Assembly (NCBI GenBank): GCA_031253995.1
Contig: JAIRVG010000088.1
Coordinates: forward strand, 1-46,821
Length of the DNA: 46,821 bases
Direction of reading: 5' to 3'
From: Paucimonas sp.
GTDB lineage: Bacteria > Pseudomonadota > Gammaproteobacteria > Pseudomonadales > Pseudomonadaceae
The notes below the pieces were generated by a model. That model worked only from the letters and a program-made list of their open reading frames with translations. It was not told where the DNA came from and made no database searches. Positions 1-9,633 of this stretch are shown piece by piece; position 1 is the stretch's first letter, and the number at the start of each line of letters is the position of its first letter. The position numbers were made by a program, and so were the translations under genes.

Positions 1-1
1 G

Positions 2-2464
<2,463 letters not shown>

Positions 2465-2467
2465 GGC

Positions 2468-2515
2468 GCCGACGGCCCGTCGTCTAGTGGCGGGCCGTCG
2501 GCGTTGTGTTTTGTT
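2468..2515 (+). terminator. Rho-independent terminator after alaS
   Basis: A 12-bp perfect inverted repeat (gccgacggcccg ... cgggccgtcggc, 2468-2479 and 2491-2502) is followed by a T-rich stretch (gttgtgttttgttt). It separates alaS from lysC. Confidence 0.85.
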
Positions 2516-2551
2516 TATTGGGTGCCCTTCACGGGCTGAGGCGGCTTTGAA

Positions 2552-3787
2552 ATGGCGTTGATCGTACAGAAATTTGGCGGTACCTCGGTCGGCACAATCG
2601 AGCGAATCGAGCAGGTTGCCGAGAAGGTCAAGAAGTTCCGCGAAGCTGGCGATGACCTGGTGGTTGTGCTGTCGGCGATGAGCGGTGAAACCAACCGCCT
2701 GATCGACCTTGCCAAGCAGATCAGTGATCAGCCGGTTCCGCGTGAACTGGACGTGATCGTCTCCACCGGCGAGCAGGTGACCATCGCCTTGCTCGCCATG
2801 GCGCTGATGAAGCGTGGCGTTCCGGCGGTGTCCTACACCGGCAACCAGGTGCGGATCCTCACCGACAGCGCGCACAACAAGGCGCGCATCCTGCAAATCG
2901 ACGACCAGAAGATCCGTGGCGACCTCAAGGCCGGCCGCGTGGTCGTGGTCGCGGGTTTCCAGGGTGTCGACGAGCAGGGCAACATCACTACCCTCGGTCG
3001 CGGTGGTTCCGACACCACCGGCGTGGCCCTGGCGGCAGCCCTGAAGGCTGACGAATGCCAGATCTACACCGACGTGGATGGCGTCTACACCACCGACCCG
3101 CGCGTGGTGTCCCAGGCCCAGCGCCTGGACAAGATCACCTTCGAAGAGATGCTGGAAATGGCCAGCCTCGGTTCCAAGGTGCTGCAGATCCGTGCCGTCG
3201 AGTTCGCCGGCAAGTACAACGTTCCGCTGCGCGTGCTGCACAGCTTCCAGGAGGGTCCGGGTACCCTCATTACCATTGATGAAGAGGAATCCATGGAACA
3301 GCCGATCATTTCCGGCATCGCCTTCAACCGCGATGAAGCCAAGCTGACCATCCGTGGCGTGCCGGACACCCCGGGCGTGGCTTTCAAGATCCTCGGCCCG
3401 ATCAGCGCCGCGAACATCGAAGTCGACATGATCGTGCAGAACGTCTCGCACGATAACACCACCGACTTCACCTTCACCGTGCACCGCAACGACTACGCCA
3501 AGGCGCAGCAGGTGCTGGAAACCACCGCCCGCGAAATCGGCGCCCGTGAAGTGATCGGCGACACCAAGATCGCCAAGGTCTCGATCGTCGGCGTCGGCAT
3601 GCGCTCCCACGCGGGCGTTGCCAGCCGCATGTTCGAAGCCCTGGCCAAGGAGAGCATCAACATCCAGATGATCTCCACTTCCGAGATCAAGGTCTCGGTG
3701 GTCATCGAAGAGAAGTACCTGGAACTGGCTGTACGCGCTCTGCATACCGCCTTCGAGCTGGACGCTCCGGCCCGTCAGGGCGAGTAA
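2552..3787 (+). CDS. lysC: Aspartate kinase
   Basis: Phosphorylates L-aspartate, the first step to lysine, threonine, methionine and diaminopimelate. The 411-residue protein has the N-terminal kinase motif KFGGTSVG (residues 7-14), the GRGGSDTTG nucleotide/substrate loop near residue 150, and two C-terminal ACT regulatory domains (about 265-335 and 345-405), as in monofunctional, feedback-regulated LysC. The start ATG at 2552 gives the canonical N-terminus MALIVQKFGG; the Shine-Dalgarno is a modest gaggcgg. An in-frame internal ATG at 3293 (Met248) is preceded by gaagaggaat and could start a separate regulatory beta chain. Flanked by two strong terminators, so probably monocistronic. Confidence 0.97.
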   Translation: MALIVQKFGGTSVGTIERIEQVAEKVKKFREAGDDLVVVLSAMSGETNRLIDLAKQISDQPVPRELDVIVSTGEQVTIALLAMALMKRGVPAVSYTGNQVRILTDSAHNKARILQIDDQKIRGDLKAGRVVVVAGFQGVDEQGNITTLGRGGSDTTGVALAAALKADECQIYTDVDGVYTTDPRVVSQAQRLDKITFEEMLEMASLGSKVLQIRAVEFAGKYNVPLRVLHSFQEGPGTLITIDEEESMEQPIISGIAFNRDEAKLTIRGVPDTPGVAFKILGPISAANIEVDMIVQNVSHDNTTDFTFTVHRNDYAKAQQVLETTAREIGAREVIGDTKIAKVSIVGVGMRSHAGVASRMFEALAKESINIQMISTSEIKVSVVIEEKYLELAVRALHTAFELDAPARQGE

Positions 3788-3798
3788 GCGTTGTCCCC

Positions 3799-3832
3799 GA
3801 GGGGCGCGGCCTGGCCGCGCCCCTCTTTTTTC
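3799..3832 (+). terminator. Rho-independent terminator after lysC
   Basis: A long GC-rich hairpin (gaggggcgcggcc / ggccgcgcccctc, 3799-3825) is followed directly by a run of six T. Textbook terminator. Confidence 0.93.
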
Positions 3833-3931
3833 GACCGCCGTGGCGCCCGCCATGTTGGTCAAGCTGGTCAATACTCAGGTGTAGGCCGACAACCGTCCTG
3901 GTTGTACGCCGAAGCCTCTCTTGCTTGCGAT

Positions 3932-3969
3932 TGTTGTCCCTTAACTTTTACAGACTGTTGTCCCTGAAC
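3932..3969 (+). repeat. Two near-identical direct repeats upstream of rsmA
   Basis: tgttgtcccttaac (3932-3945) and tgttgtccctgaac (3956-3969) differ at one of 14 positions and are 24 bp apart start to start. The second copy ends about 20 bp before the rsmA start codon. This may be a regulator site or a leader RNA element; function unknown. Confidence 0.5.
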
Positions 3970-3991
3970 TGAATCCCGTGAGGAAAAACGT

Positions 3992-4180
3992 ATGCTGATT
4001 CTGACTCGTCGGTGTGCCGAAAGCCTGATCATTGGCGATGGCGAAATCACCGTGACCGTGCTCGGCGTCAAAGGAAACCAGGTGCGGATCGGTGTGAACG
4101 CGCCCAAGGAAGTGGCCGTACACCGTGAGGAAATCTACCTTCGAATCAAGAAAGAGAAGGACGAAGAACCAAGCCATTAA
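3992..4180 (+). CDS. rsmA: Carbon storage / post-transcriptional regulator RsmA (CsrA family)
   Basis: Small RNA-binding homodimer that binds GGA motifs near ribosome binding sites and controls translation of secondary metabolism, motility and biofilm genes. The 62-residue protein has the family-diagnostic start MLILTRRCAESLIIGD, the beta-strand region, the VNAPKEVAVHREEI segment that carries the RNA-contacting Arg, and a charged C-terminal tail. The start ATG at 3992 has a good Shine-Dalgarno (gtgagga). It lies between lysC and tRNA-Ser as in other Pseudomonas. It has its own 200-bp upstream region with a direct repeat. Confidence 0.97.
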   Translation: MLILTRRCAESLIIGDGEITVTVLGVKGNQVRIGVNAPKEVAVHREEIYLRIKKEKDEEPSH

Positions 4181-4209
4181 TTTTTATCGTTTTTTTTTCA
4201 AAAAAGAGT

Positions 4210-4238
4210 TTGCAAACGGGGAAGGGTCTGGTTATTAT
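4210..4238 (+). promoter_or_regulatory. Sigma-70 promoter for tRNA-Ser
   Basis: -35 ttgcaa (4210-4215), 17-bp spacer, -10 tattat (4233-4238), 14 bp before the mature tRNA 5' end. Near consensus and well placed. Confidence 0.75.
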
Positions 4239-4252
4239 ACGCCCCGTGTTGC

Positions 4253-4343
4253 GGAGAGGTGGCCGAGTGGCCGAAGGCGCTCCCCTGCTAAGGGAGTATA
4301 CCTCACAAGGGTATCGGGGGTTCGAATCCCCCCTTCTCCGCCA
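4253..4343 (+). tRNA. tRNA-Ser (anticodon GCU)
   Basis: Acceptor stem ggagagg pairs with cttctcc (one G-U). The anticodon loop ctgctaa gives GCU. The long variable arm typical of tRNA-Ser, the T-loop ttcgaat and an encoded CCA are all present. Confidence 0.97.
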
Positions 4344-4409
4344 TTATTCATGTAGGGCGCTGTAATCTGGCATGAATCACTAAGTAGTTGAAATTAAACG
4401 AAAAAGTGA

Positions 4410-4437
4410 TTGCCAAAACGATTTAGCGAACTATAAT
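4410..4437 (+). promoter_or_regulatory. Sigma-70 promoter for tRNA-Arg
   Basis: -35 ttgcca (4410-4415), 16-bp spacer, -10 tataat (4432-4437), 14 bp before the mature tRNA-Arg 5' end. The presence of its own promoter suggests the two tRNAs are transcribed separately, or at least that this one is boosted. Confidence 0.8.
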
Positions 4438-4451
4438 GCGCGGCTTCAAAT

Positions 4452-4528
4452 GCACTCGTAGCTCAGCTGGATAGAGTACTCGGCTACGAACCGAGCGGTC
4501 ACAGGTTCGAATCCTGTCGAGTGCACCA
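4452..4528 (+). tRNA. tRNA-Arg (anticodon ACG)
   Basis: 77-nt cloverleaf with acceptor gcactcg / cgagtgc, anticodon loop ctacgaa (ACG, read as ICG after deamination), T-loop ttcgaat and encoded CCA. Confidence 0.97.
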
Positions 4529-4540
4529 TACAAGCAAACA

Positions 4541-4566
4541 GCCCGCCTTCATGGCGGGCTTTTTGT
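4541..4566 (+). terminator. Terminator after the tRNA pair
   Basis: Hairpin gcccgcc / ggcgggc (4541-4559) followed by cttttt-gttttc. Ends the tRNA transcript. Confidence 0.88.
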
Positions 4567-4804
4567 TTTCCGCGATTTGTTGATCCCGATAAATAATTTG
4601 TCACTCATGTGTCGATGACGCGTGCTAATTTTTCAGTAGCGCCATGTGCTCTTTTTCGAGCGTTGGCCGTCGCATTGAAGGATTCGGGAGTTTGCATGCG
4701 TAACGTTCGCAAACGATTGTTTTCACCGATATTTTCAGCCCCTGGCAGCTCAAGCGGTGTATCATTGCGCCCGTCAGCCCCGCCGGGGCTTGTGGAATAC
4801 CACC

Positions 4805-4864
4805 ATGGACTTACCCAGTAGTTACTTAAAAGCCTCTTTTGCCAATCACGATGTGACTGATTGA
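4805..4864 (+). CDS. Possible 19-residue leader peptide upstream of mgtE
   Basis: ATG to TGA encodes MDLPSSYLKASFANHDVTD, stopping 40 bp before the mgtE start and only 2 bp before a stable hairpin. The Shine-Dalgarno is weak (tgtggaa). Translated leader ORFs control Mg transporter genes in enterics (mgtL upstream of mgtA), but this peptide is not one I recognise. Short ORFs arise by chance, so treat as a candidate only. Confidence 0.3.
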   Translation: MDLPSSYLKASFANHDVTD

Positions 4865-4866
4865 TC

Positions 4867-4892
4867 CTCCCGGCGTGCTCCGCTGCTGGGAG
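4867..4892 (+). promoter_or_regulatory. Stem-loop abutting the mgtE ribosome binding site
   Basis: Left arm ctcccggcg (4867-4875) pairs with tgctgggag (4884-4892), 9 bp including two G-U pairs, with an 8-nt loop. The right arm ends one base before the ggag Shine-Dalgarno (4894-4897) of mgtE, so folding could limit ribosome access. There is no T-run, so it is not a terminator. Confidence 0.45.
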
Positions 4893-4904
4893 TGGAGTTC
4901 GCCT

Positions 4905-6347
4905 ATGACTGAAATCGAAGCAAAAAAAACGCAGGAAAGCCTGCAGGACCGCCTGGCCCAGGTGGTCGAGCTGCTGCATCGCCAGCGCGTAGTGGAAGAC
5001 CTGACCCATCGTCAGGAAGGCGCGCACAACGATCGCGTGGAAAACCTGGTTCACCGGCAGAACCTGGTCGAGCTGCAACGCAAGCTCGATGACCTGCACT
5101 CCGCCGACGTCGCCCATATTCTCGAAGCGCTGCCCCTGGATGATCGCCTGACCGTATGGCAGCTGGTCAAGGCCGAGCGCGACGGCGACATCCTTCTCGA
5201 AGTGTCCGACTCGGTACGCGAAACCCTGATCGCCGACATGGACGATCACGAGATTCTCGCGGCCGCCAAGGAGATGGACGCCGACGAACTGGCCGACCTC
5301 GCCCCCGAACTGCCCCGTGACGTCGTCCACGAGCTGATGGAAACCCTCGACGCCCAGCAACGCGAGCGCGTGCGCTCGGCGCTGAGCTATGACGAGGAGC
5401 AGGTCGGTGCGCTGATGGACTTCGAGATGGTCACCATCCGCGAAGACGTCAGCCTTGAAGTGGTCCTGCGCTACCTGCGCCGGCTCAAGGAGCTGCCGAG
5501 CCATACCGACAAGCTGTTCGTCGTCGACTACGACGGCATTCTCAAGGGCGTGCTGCCCATCAAGCGCCTGCTGGTCAACGACCCGGACAAGCAGGTCGCC
5601 GAAGTGATGGCCGACGACCCGGTCAGCTTCCACCCGGAAGAGGACGCCTACGACGCGGCCCAGGCCTTCGAGCGCTATGACCTGATCTCGGCCCCGGTGG
5701 TGGACAAGAACAGCCGCCTGATCGGCCGTCTGACCATCGATGAAATGGTCGACCTGATTCGTGAGGAAAGCGAAAGCGAAGTCCTGAACATGGCCGGTCT
5801 GCGCGAGGAAGAAGACATCTTCGCCTCGGTCTGGCGTTCGCTGCGCAACCGTTGGGCCTGGCTGGCGATCAACCTGATCACCGCCTTCGTCGCCTCGCGG
5901 GTGATCGGCCTGTTCGAGGGCTCGATCGAGAAGCTGGTGGCCCTGGCGGCCCTGATGCCCATCGTGGCGGGTATCGGCGGCAACTCCGGCAACCAGACGA
6001 TTACCATGATCGTCCGCGCCATGGCGCTGGACCAGGTCAGTCCGGGCAACACCACGCGCCTGATGCGCAAGGAGCTGGCGGTCTCGCTGATCAACGGCCT
6101 GATCTGGGGCGGTGTGATCGGGGTGGTGGCCTTCCTGCTCTATGGCAGCTGGTCGCTGGGTGTGGTGATGACCGCTGCGATGACGCTCAACCTGTTGCTC
6201 GCAGCGTTCATGGGGGTATTCATCCCGATGACTCTTGTGCGCCTGGGGCGCGACCCGGCCATGGGCTCCAGCGTGATGATCACTGCGGTAACCGACAGTG
6301 GTGGCTTCTTCATCTTCCTGGGGCTGGCCACGCTGTTTTTGCTGTAA
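4905..6347 (+). CDS. mgtE: Magnesium transporter MgtE
   Basis: Inner-membrane Mg2+ channel gated by cytoplasmic Mg2+. The 480-residue protein has the N-terminal helical MgtE_N domain (about 25-140), a paired CBS domain that senses Mg2+ (about 155-285), and a C-terminal membrane domain of five helices starting near residue 320, with the conserved region MPIVAGIGGNSGNQTITMIV. The start at 4905 (MTEIEAKKT) is chosen over an upstream in-frame ATG at 4875 because it has ggag 7 bp upstream and matches the usual Pseudomonas N-terminus. In P. aeruginosa MgtE also influences type III secretion expression. Followed by a terminator. Confidence 0.96.
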   Translation: MTEIEAKKTQESLQDRLAQVVELLHRQRVVEDLTHRQEGAHNDRVENLVHRQNLVELQRKLDDLHSADVAHILEALPLDDRLTVWQLVKAERDGDILLEVSDSVRETLIADMDDHEILAAAKEMDADELADLAPELPRDVVHELMETLDAQQRERVRSALSYDEEQVGALMDFEMVTIREDVSLEVVLRYLRRLKELPSHTDKLFVVDYDGILKGVLPIKRLLVNDPDKQVAEVMADDPVSFHPEEDAYDAAQAFERYDLISAPVVDKNSRLIGRLTIDEMVDLIREESESEVLNMAGLREEEDIFASVWRSLRNRWAWLAINLITAFVASRVIGLFEGSIEKLVALAALMPIVAGIGGNSGNQTITMIVRAMALDQVSPGNTTRLMRKELAVSLINGLIWGGVIGVVAFLLYGSWSLGVVMTAAMTLNLLLAAFMGVFIPMTLVRLGRDPAMGSSVMITAVTDSGGFFIFLGLATLFLL

Positions 6348-6364
6348 TCCTCTGCAAGCGGAAA

Positions 6365-6388
6365 AGCCAGCCCAGCGCTGGCTTTTTT
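6365..6388 (+). terminator. Terminator after mgtE
   Basis: agccagc / gctggct stem (6365-6371, 6377-6383) followed by a T-run to 6388. Confidence 0.88.
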
Positions 6389-6404
6389 GTGGCCGCCACA
6401 AAGC

Positions 6405-6435
6405 AGAACGCCCGGTGCAATGCACCGGGCGTTCT
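6405..6435 (-). terminator. Long hairpin downstream of amrZ
   Basis: A near-perfect inverted repeat (agaacgcccggtgca / tgcaccgggcgttct) lies between the convergent mgtE and amrZ ends. It is oriented to end amrZ mRNA, but the T-tract on the minus strand is weak. Confidence 0.6.
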
Positions 6436-6463
6436 GTTCTGAAACGAGTTCAGGAATCAGGGG

Positions 6464-6790
6464 TCAGGAGGCGTCCGCGGCCATCTCGACGTCATGGGCG
6501 ATCAGCGCAACCAGGGCGTTCTGCTGGCGGTGGGACAGTTGGCGGAAGCGTTGCAGCAGCTCGCGTTCATGCAGGGACAGTTCCGGGCTGTCCAGGCGCA
6601 TGCTCAGTTCGTCGCCCAGTGCACCTTCCTGGATAAGGCTCTGTTCCAGGCGGGCAATGATCTCGGAGTTCATGCTGCGGTGGTGGTTACGCGCAACCTC
6701 GGCAATGCGCTCACGCATTCCGTCGGGCAGGCGGACGACGAATTTGTCTGCGGTGCGGCTTGAGTAGATAGCCTGTTTCATTGGGCGCAT
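6464..6790 (-). CDS. amrZ: Ribbon-helix-helix transcription factor AmrZ (AlgZ)
   Basis: Arc/MetJ-family regulator that in Pseudomonas controls alginate, flagella, Psl exopolysaccharide, twitching and c-di-GMP genes. The 108-residue protein has the RHH fold at about 13-60: the DNA-contacting beta-strand KFVVRLP (Lys16, Val18, Arg20 correspond to Lys18, Val20, Arg22 of P. aeruginosa AmrZ, offset by two residues) and helices GMRERIAEVARNHHRS and MNSEIIARLEQSL. The C-terminal tetramerisation part keeps RLDSPELSLHERELLQRFR. The N-terminus MRPMKQ matches the family, which supports this start despite a poor Shine-Dalgarno. Expression is probably autoregulated from the 6791-7117 region. Confidence 0.93.
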   Translation of the reverse strand: MRPMKQAIYSSRTADKFVVRLPDGMRERIAEVARNHHRSMNSEIIARLEQSLIQEGALGDELSMRLDSPELSLHERELLQRFRQLSHRQQNALVALIAHDVEMAADAS

Positions 6791-7117
6791 ATAATTGACC
6801 GGTTTAGTTCAGGGGGAGCGGTTCTTGAAAATTGGCCGCGCGATGGAGACTACGACCACCGTTACGGTCAAATGTTCAACCTGAATTGTGAATGAGGTCG
6901 CAATGATGCCTCATTATCGCCGGTTCCTTGGCGTCAATTCTGTGACAAATATTGAACCGGGTGGAGGCTTTATGCCAGTACCAATTATCAGAAATGAGTA
7001 CTGGTTTGAAAAGTTTTGATTCATCCACTTATCCGATTCAGCCACCTTTTTGACTCTTTATAACGAGAGACGAAAAGGTAACGGAAAGCTCCTAAAATAC
7101 CGGGGCTTTTCCTATCT
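6791..7117. other. Divergent promoter region between amrZ and phnN (327 bp)
   Basis: AT-rich region with no convincing ORF. It contains the inverted repeat ccagtac - 16 bp - gtactgg (6975-7004), a candidate operator that may be used by AmrZ for autoregulation (unproven). AmrZ genes commonly have long upstream regions. Confidence 0.55.
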
Positions 7118-7735
7118 ATGAGCATAGTGGCTATGCAGCATGACGCAAGCGCCAGGCCTTCGTCGGACAACCGGGGCAGGCTGATCTACCTGATGGGGCC
7201 CTCGGGTTCCGGAAAGGACAGCGTGATCGATCAGGCCCGGCCCGCACTGCGGGAACTGGGCGTGGCGGTCGCCCGGCGGGCGATTACCCGATCCGCCGAG
7301 GCGGTGGGTGAAGACGCCCAAGGGGTGTCGCCCCAGCAGTTCGCTTCGCTACGGGCCCAAGGGGCGTTCGCCCTGGACTGGCCGGCCAATGGCTTGCACT
7401 ACGGCATTCCGCAGGAGATCGACGCCTGGCTGGAACAGGGGCGCTGGGTGCTGGTCAATGGTTCCCGCGGACATCTGGAGGTGGCGCGTGCCAAGTACCC
7501 GGACCTGCTGCCGATTCTACTCAGCGTTGCGCCGCAGGTATTGCGCGAGCGCCTGATGCGTCGCGGGCGGGAGACCGCCGAAGAGATCGAGCAGCGCCTG
7601 GCGCGCAATCAGCAGGTGTCCACTCGTCTGGATGAGGATGTGCGTAGCCTCGACAATTCCACCTCGGTGGCAGAAGCCGCGCAGCGCTTGCTGGCGTTGT
7701 TGCATGAAGCAGGTCTGCCGCTTCAGAACGAATAA
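7118..7735 (+). CDS. phnN: Ribose 1,5-bisphosphate phosphokinase PhnN
   Basis: ATP-dependent kinase converting ribose 1,5-bisphosphate to PRPP, the last step of C-P lyase phosphonate breakdown and an NAD/PRPP salvage route. The 205-residue guanylate-kinase-like fold has the P-loop GPSGSGKDS (about 29-37), the phosphoacceptor loop RRAITRSA, HYGIP and the LID Arg pair RLMRRGRE. The start could be 7118 or the in-frame ATG at 7133; neither has a clear Shine-Dalgarno. No other phn gene is in the window, so it is an orphan here. Confidence 0.88.
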   Translation: MSIVAMQHDASARPSSDNRGRLIYLMGPSGSGKDSVIDQARPALRELGVAVARRAITRSAEAVGEDAQGVSPQQFASLRAQGAFALDWPANGLHYGIPQEIDAWLEQGRWVLVNGSRGHLEVARAKYPDLLPILLSVAPQVLRERLMRRGRETAEEIEQRLARNQQVSTRLDEDVRSLDNSTSVAEAAQRLLALLHEAGLPLQNE

Positions 7736-7959
7736 TGATCCTGCTCGCGGACTGGATGATCCTGCCGCTGCCCGTCGGGTGCCTGTCCGAGCACTGCCGG
7801 CCGGGCCTGCATCGATGTGCGGTAATCCAGCGAGTTGGCCGGCGTCTCCTTGGGCAACAGGCCCAAGGCAATCACGGCGGTCAGGGCCAATGCGTTGAGG
7901 GCAAGCAAGGTATGGGTCATGGGGGCTGGTCCGGGGCTGTAGGGTCGAAAACATTCCAT
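7723..7959 (-). CDS. Small hypothetical protein with N-terminal hydrophobic segment
   Basis: Encodes 78 residues from ATG 7959 (preceded on its strand by aaggg) or 65 from ATG 7920. The segment HTLLALNALALTAVIALGLL is a signal-peptide or membrane-anchor type helix. The rest is polar and ends HPVREQDHYSF. Its 3' end overlaps the end of phnN by 13 bp tail to tail. I do not recognise the family. It could be a small secreted protein, but a chance ORF is possible. Confidence 0.4.
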   Translation of the reverse strand: MECFRPYSPGPAPMTHTLLALNALALTAVIALGLLPKETPANSLDYRTSMQARPAVLGQAPDGQRQDHPVREQDHYSF

Positions 7960-8051
7960 TACCCTTGTCAGAGCAGTTGTCGTGCCAGCCTGTAATTAAA
8001 GAATTTATCTTATAAATCAATGGCTTATATGGATTTATCGGTAGTGCATCC

Positions 8052-8095
8052 GTGCATCCTGCAATGATGGCTTTAGGCTTCATTGCAAAATGCAC
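8052..8095. repeat. Structured intergenic inverted repeat
   Basis: Arms gtgcat (8052-8057) and tgcaatga (8060-8067) pair with tcattgca (8080-8087) and atgcac (8090-8095): a 6-bp and an 8-bp stem separated by a 2x2 internal loop, with a 12-nt apical loop. An extra gtgcatc copy precedes it at 8044. It sits in a gene-free stretch (7960-8216) that otherwise shows only a small cgggc/gcccg hairpin near 8130. Confidence 0.6.
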
Positions 8096-8216
8096 GAACT
8101 GACTTTCCACAATCCTTCTTGTGACGGGCAAAAAGCCCGATCCACGGCATGACAAATGCCTTCCCGCTGGTTAACATGGCCGCCTTCCGCCGCGTGGCGC
8201 CCGCCGCCGGCCTTGT

Positions 8217-8293
8217 GTCTCAGTAGCTCAATTGGATAGAGCATCCCCCTCCTAAGGGGAAGGTTGGCAGTTCGAACCTGCCCTGGGACACCA
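8217..8293 (+). tRNA. tRNA-Arg (anticodon CCU)
   Basis: Acceptor gtctcag / ctgggac (one G-U), anticodon loop ctcctaa (CCU), T-loop ttcgaac, encoded CCA. It ends 11 bp from the convergent MFS gene stop. Confidence 0.96.
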
Positions 8294-8304
8294 TCTACTC
8301 AACC

Positions 8305-9492
8305 TCAACGTCCCCCCTTCATCCGCCGGGCCAGCAGAAACACCCCGAGCCCGACCAATGCCGTCACCGCGCCGATGTACCCGGTGCTCGTCCATCCCAG
8401 TCCCGCACTGATCGCCATGCCACCCAACCACGGCCCCAAGGCATTGGCCAGGTTGAACGCCGCATGGTTCGAAGCCGCCGCCAGGCTTGGCGCCTCGTGG
8501 GCAATATCCATCAGGCGAATCTGCAACGGCGCCGCCAGCGCAACCATGGTCCCCACCAGGCCGATGCCTAGCAGAATCGACCACAGCGCCTGGGCCGCGA
8601 AGGTGAAGAACAACAGCACCGCGATCGACCAGGCCAGGATCAGCCCCACGGCACGGAACTGCAGACGATCGAACAGCTTGCCGCCGGCAAAGTTGCCGAT
8701 GATGCCGCCCACGCCAAACGCCGCCAGGCCGAAGGGGATCCACTGGGGCGATACCTTCGTCACTTCGAGCATCGTGGGGGCGAGGTAACTGAAGACGCAG
8801 AACATGCCGGCGAAACCGATCGAGGCGATGCCCAGGGCCATCCACACCTGTGGCAGGCGAAATGCCTGGAGTTCCTTGCGCGGATCGCTGCGGGCTTCGT
8901 CGCGCGGTTGTGGAACGAAGCGCCACACCAGGCCGATGGTGCACAAGGCGATCACGCCAACCAGGATGAACGCCGACCGCCAGCCGAAGAACTGACCCAG
9001 GAACGTGGCCACCGGATTGCCCAGCAGCATGGCCAGGGTCAGGCCCATCATCACCCGCGCGACGGCGCTGGCTCGCTGGTTGCTGGCGACCATGCTCGAT
9101 ACCACCACGGCAGCGATGCCGAAGTAGGCGCCGTGTGGCAGCCCGCTGATGAAGCGGAAAGCGATCAGGCTTGCGAAGGACGGCGCGAAAGCCGTGGCAA
9201 GGTTGCCCAGTGCATACAGCGCCATCAGCAACAGCAGCATGTGTTTGCGCAGCAGCTTGGCGCCGAGAATCGCCAGGGCCGGCGCACCGACCACCACCCC
9301 CAGCGCGTAGGCGCTGATCGCATGGCCGACCTCGGGTTCGCTGAGCGACAGGTTACTGGCGACGTCGGGCATCAAGCCCATGATGGCGAATTCCCCGGTG
9401 CCGATGGCGAAGCTGCCGAGAGCCATGGCGGCCTCCATCTTGACGACGGTGCTTTTGGGGGCGATTAGCGGGGGTGTTTCGTGGACGGACAT
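8305..9492 (-). CDS. MFS transporter, DHA1 family (AraJ/YdhP/NepI-like efflux type)
   Basis: Inner-membrane proton-driven transporter of 395 residues with 12 predicted helices. The first helix region GSFAIGTGEFAIMGLMPDVA and the loop SGLPHGAYFGIAAVV are typical of the AraJ/YdhP/purine-nucleoside-efflux branch of the drug:H+ antiporter-1 group. The start ATG at 9492 has a consensus aaggag. The substrate cannot be told from sequence. It may be under control of a palindrome just upstream (9514-9529). Confidence 0.87.
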   Translation of the reverse strand: MSVHETPPLIAPKSTVVKMEAAMALGSFAIGTGEFAIMGLMPDVASNLSLSEPEVGHAISAYALGVVVGAPALAILGAKLLRKHMLLLLMALYALGNLATAFAPSFASLIAFRFISGLPHGAYFGIAAVVVSSMVASNQRASAVARVMMGLTLAMLLGNPVATFLGQFFGWRSAFILVGVIALCTIGLVWRFVPQPRDEARSDPRKELQAFRLPQVWMALGIASIGFAGMFCVFSYLAPTMLEVTKVSPQWIPFGLAAFGVGGIIGNFAGGKLFDRLQFRAVGLILAWSIAVLLFFTFAAQALWSILLGIGLVGTMVALAAPLQIRLMDIAHEAPSLAAASNHAAFNLANALGPWLGGMAISAGLGWTSTGYIGAVTALVGLGVFLLARRMKGGR

Positions 9493-9513
9493 GCGACTCC
9501 TTTGAAATAAGCT

Positions 9514-9529
9514 GAAACGTTAAAGTTTC
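9514..9529. promoter_or_regulatory. Candidate operator upstream of the DHA1 transporter
   Basis: Inverted repeat gaaac-gttaaa-gtttc about 22 bp upstream of the start codon at 9492. The binding protein is unknown and no regulator gene is adjacent. Confidence 0.4.
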
Positions 9530-9633
9530 GATCTTAGGCTATTGCAGGCAAAGCAGTCGAGGACGCCAGAACCGGGGCTTGTAGCCTGTGGGCGCTATCC
9601 TACTGCCGCCCGGGACGAGCGATGTGTCACTGA

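Larger units (their letters stand above)
4567..4904 (+). other. mgtE leader region (338 bp without a conventional gene)
   Basis: Between the tRNA terminator and mgtE. It holds an AT-rich section (4570-4640) likely to contain the promoter, a GC-rich inverted repeat (agccccgccggggct, about 4778-4792), a 19-codon ORF (4805-4864) and a 9-bp stem-loop touching the mgtE ribosome binding site (4867-4892). The ordering of short ORF, hairpin and Mg transporter resembles a regulatory leader. Confidence 0.45.

Noticed and set aside
4605..6425. A 606-codon open frame antisense to mgtE
   Set aside because: mgtE is unambiguous by domain content; the antisense product has no motif.
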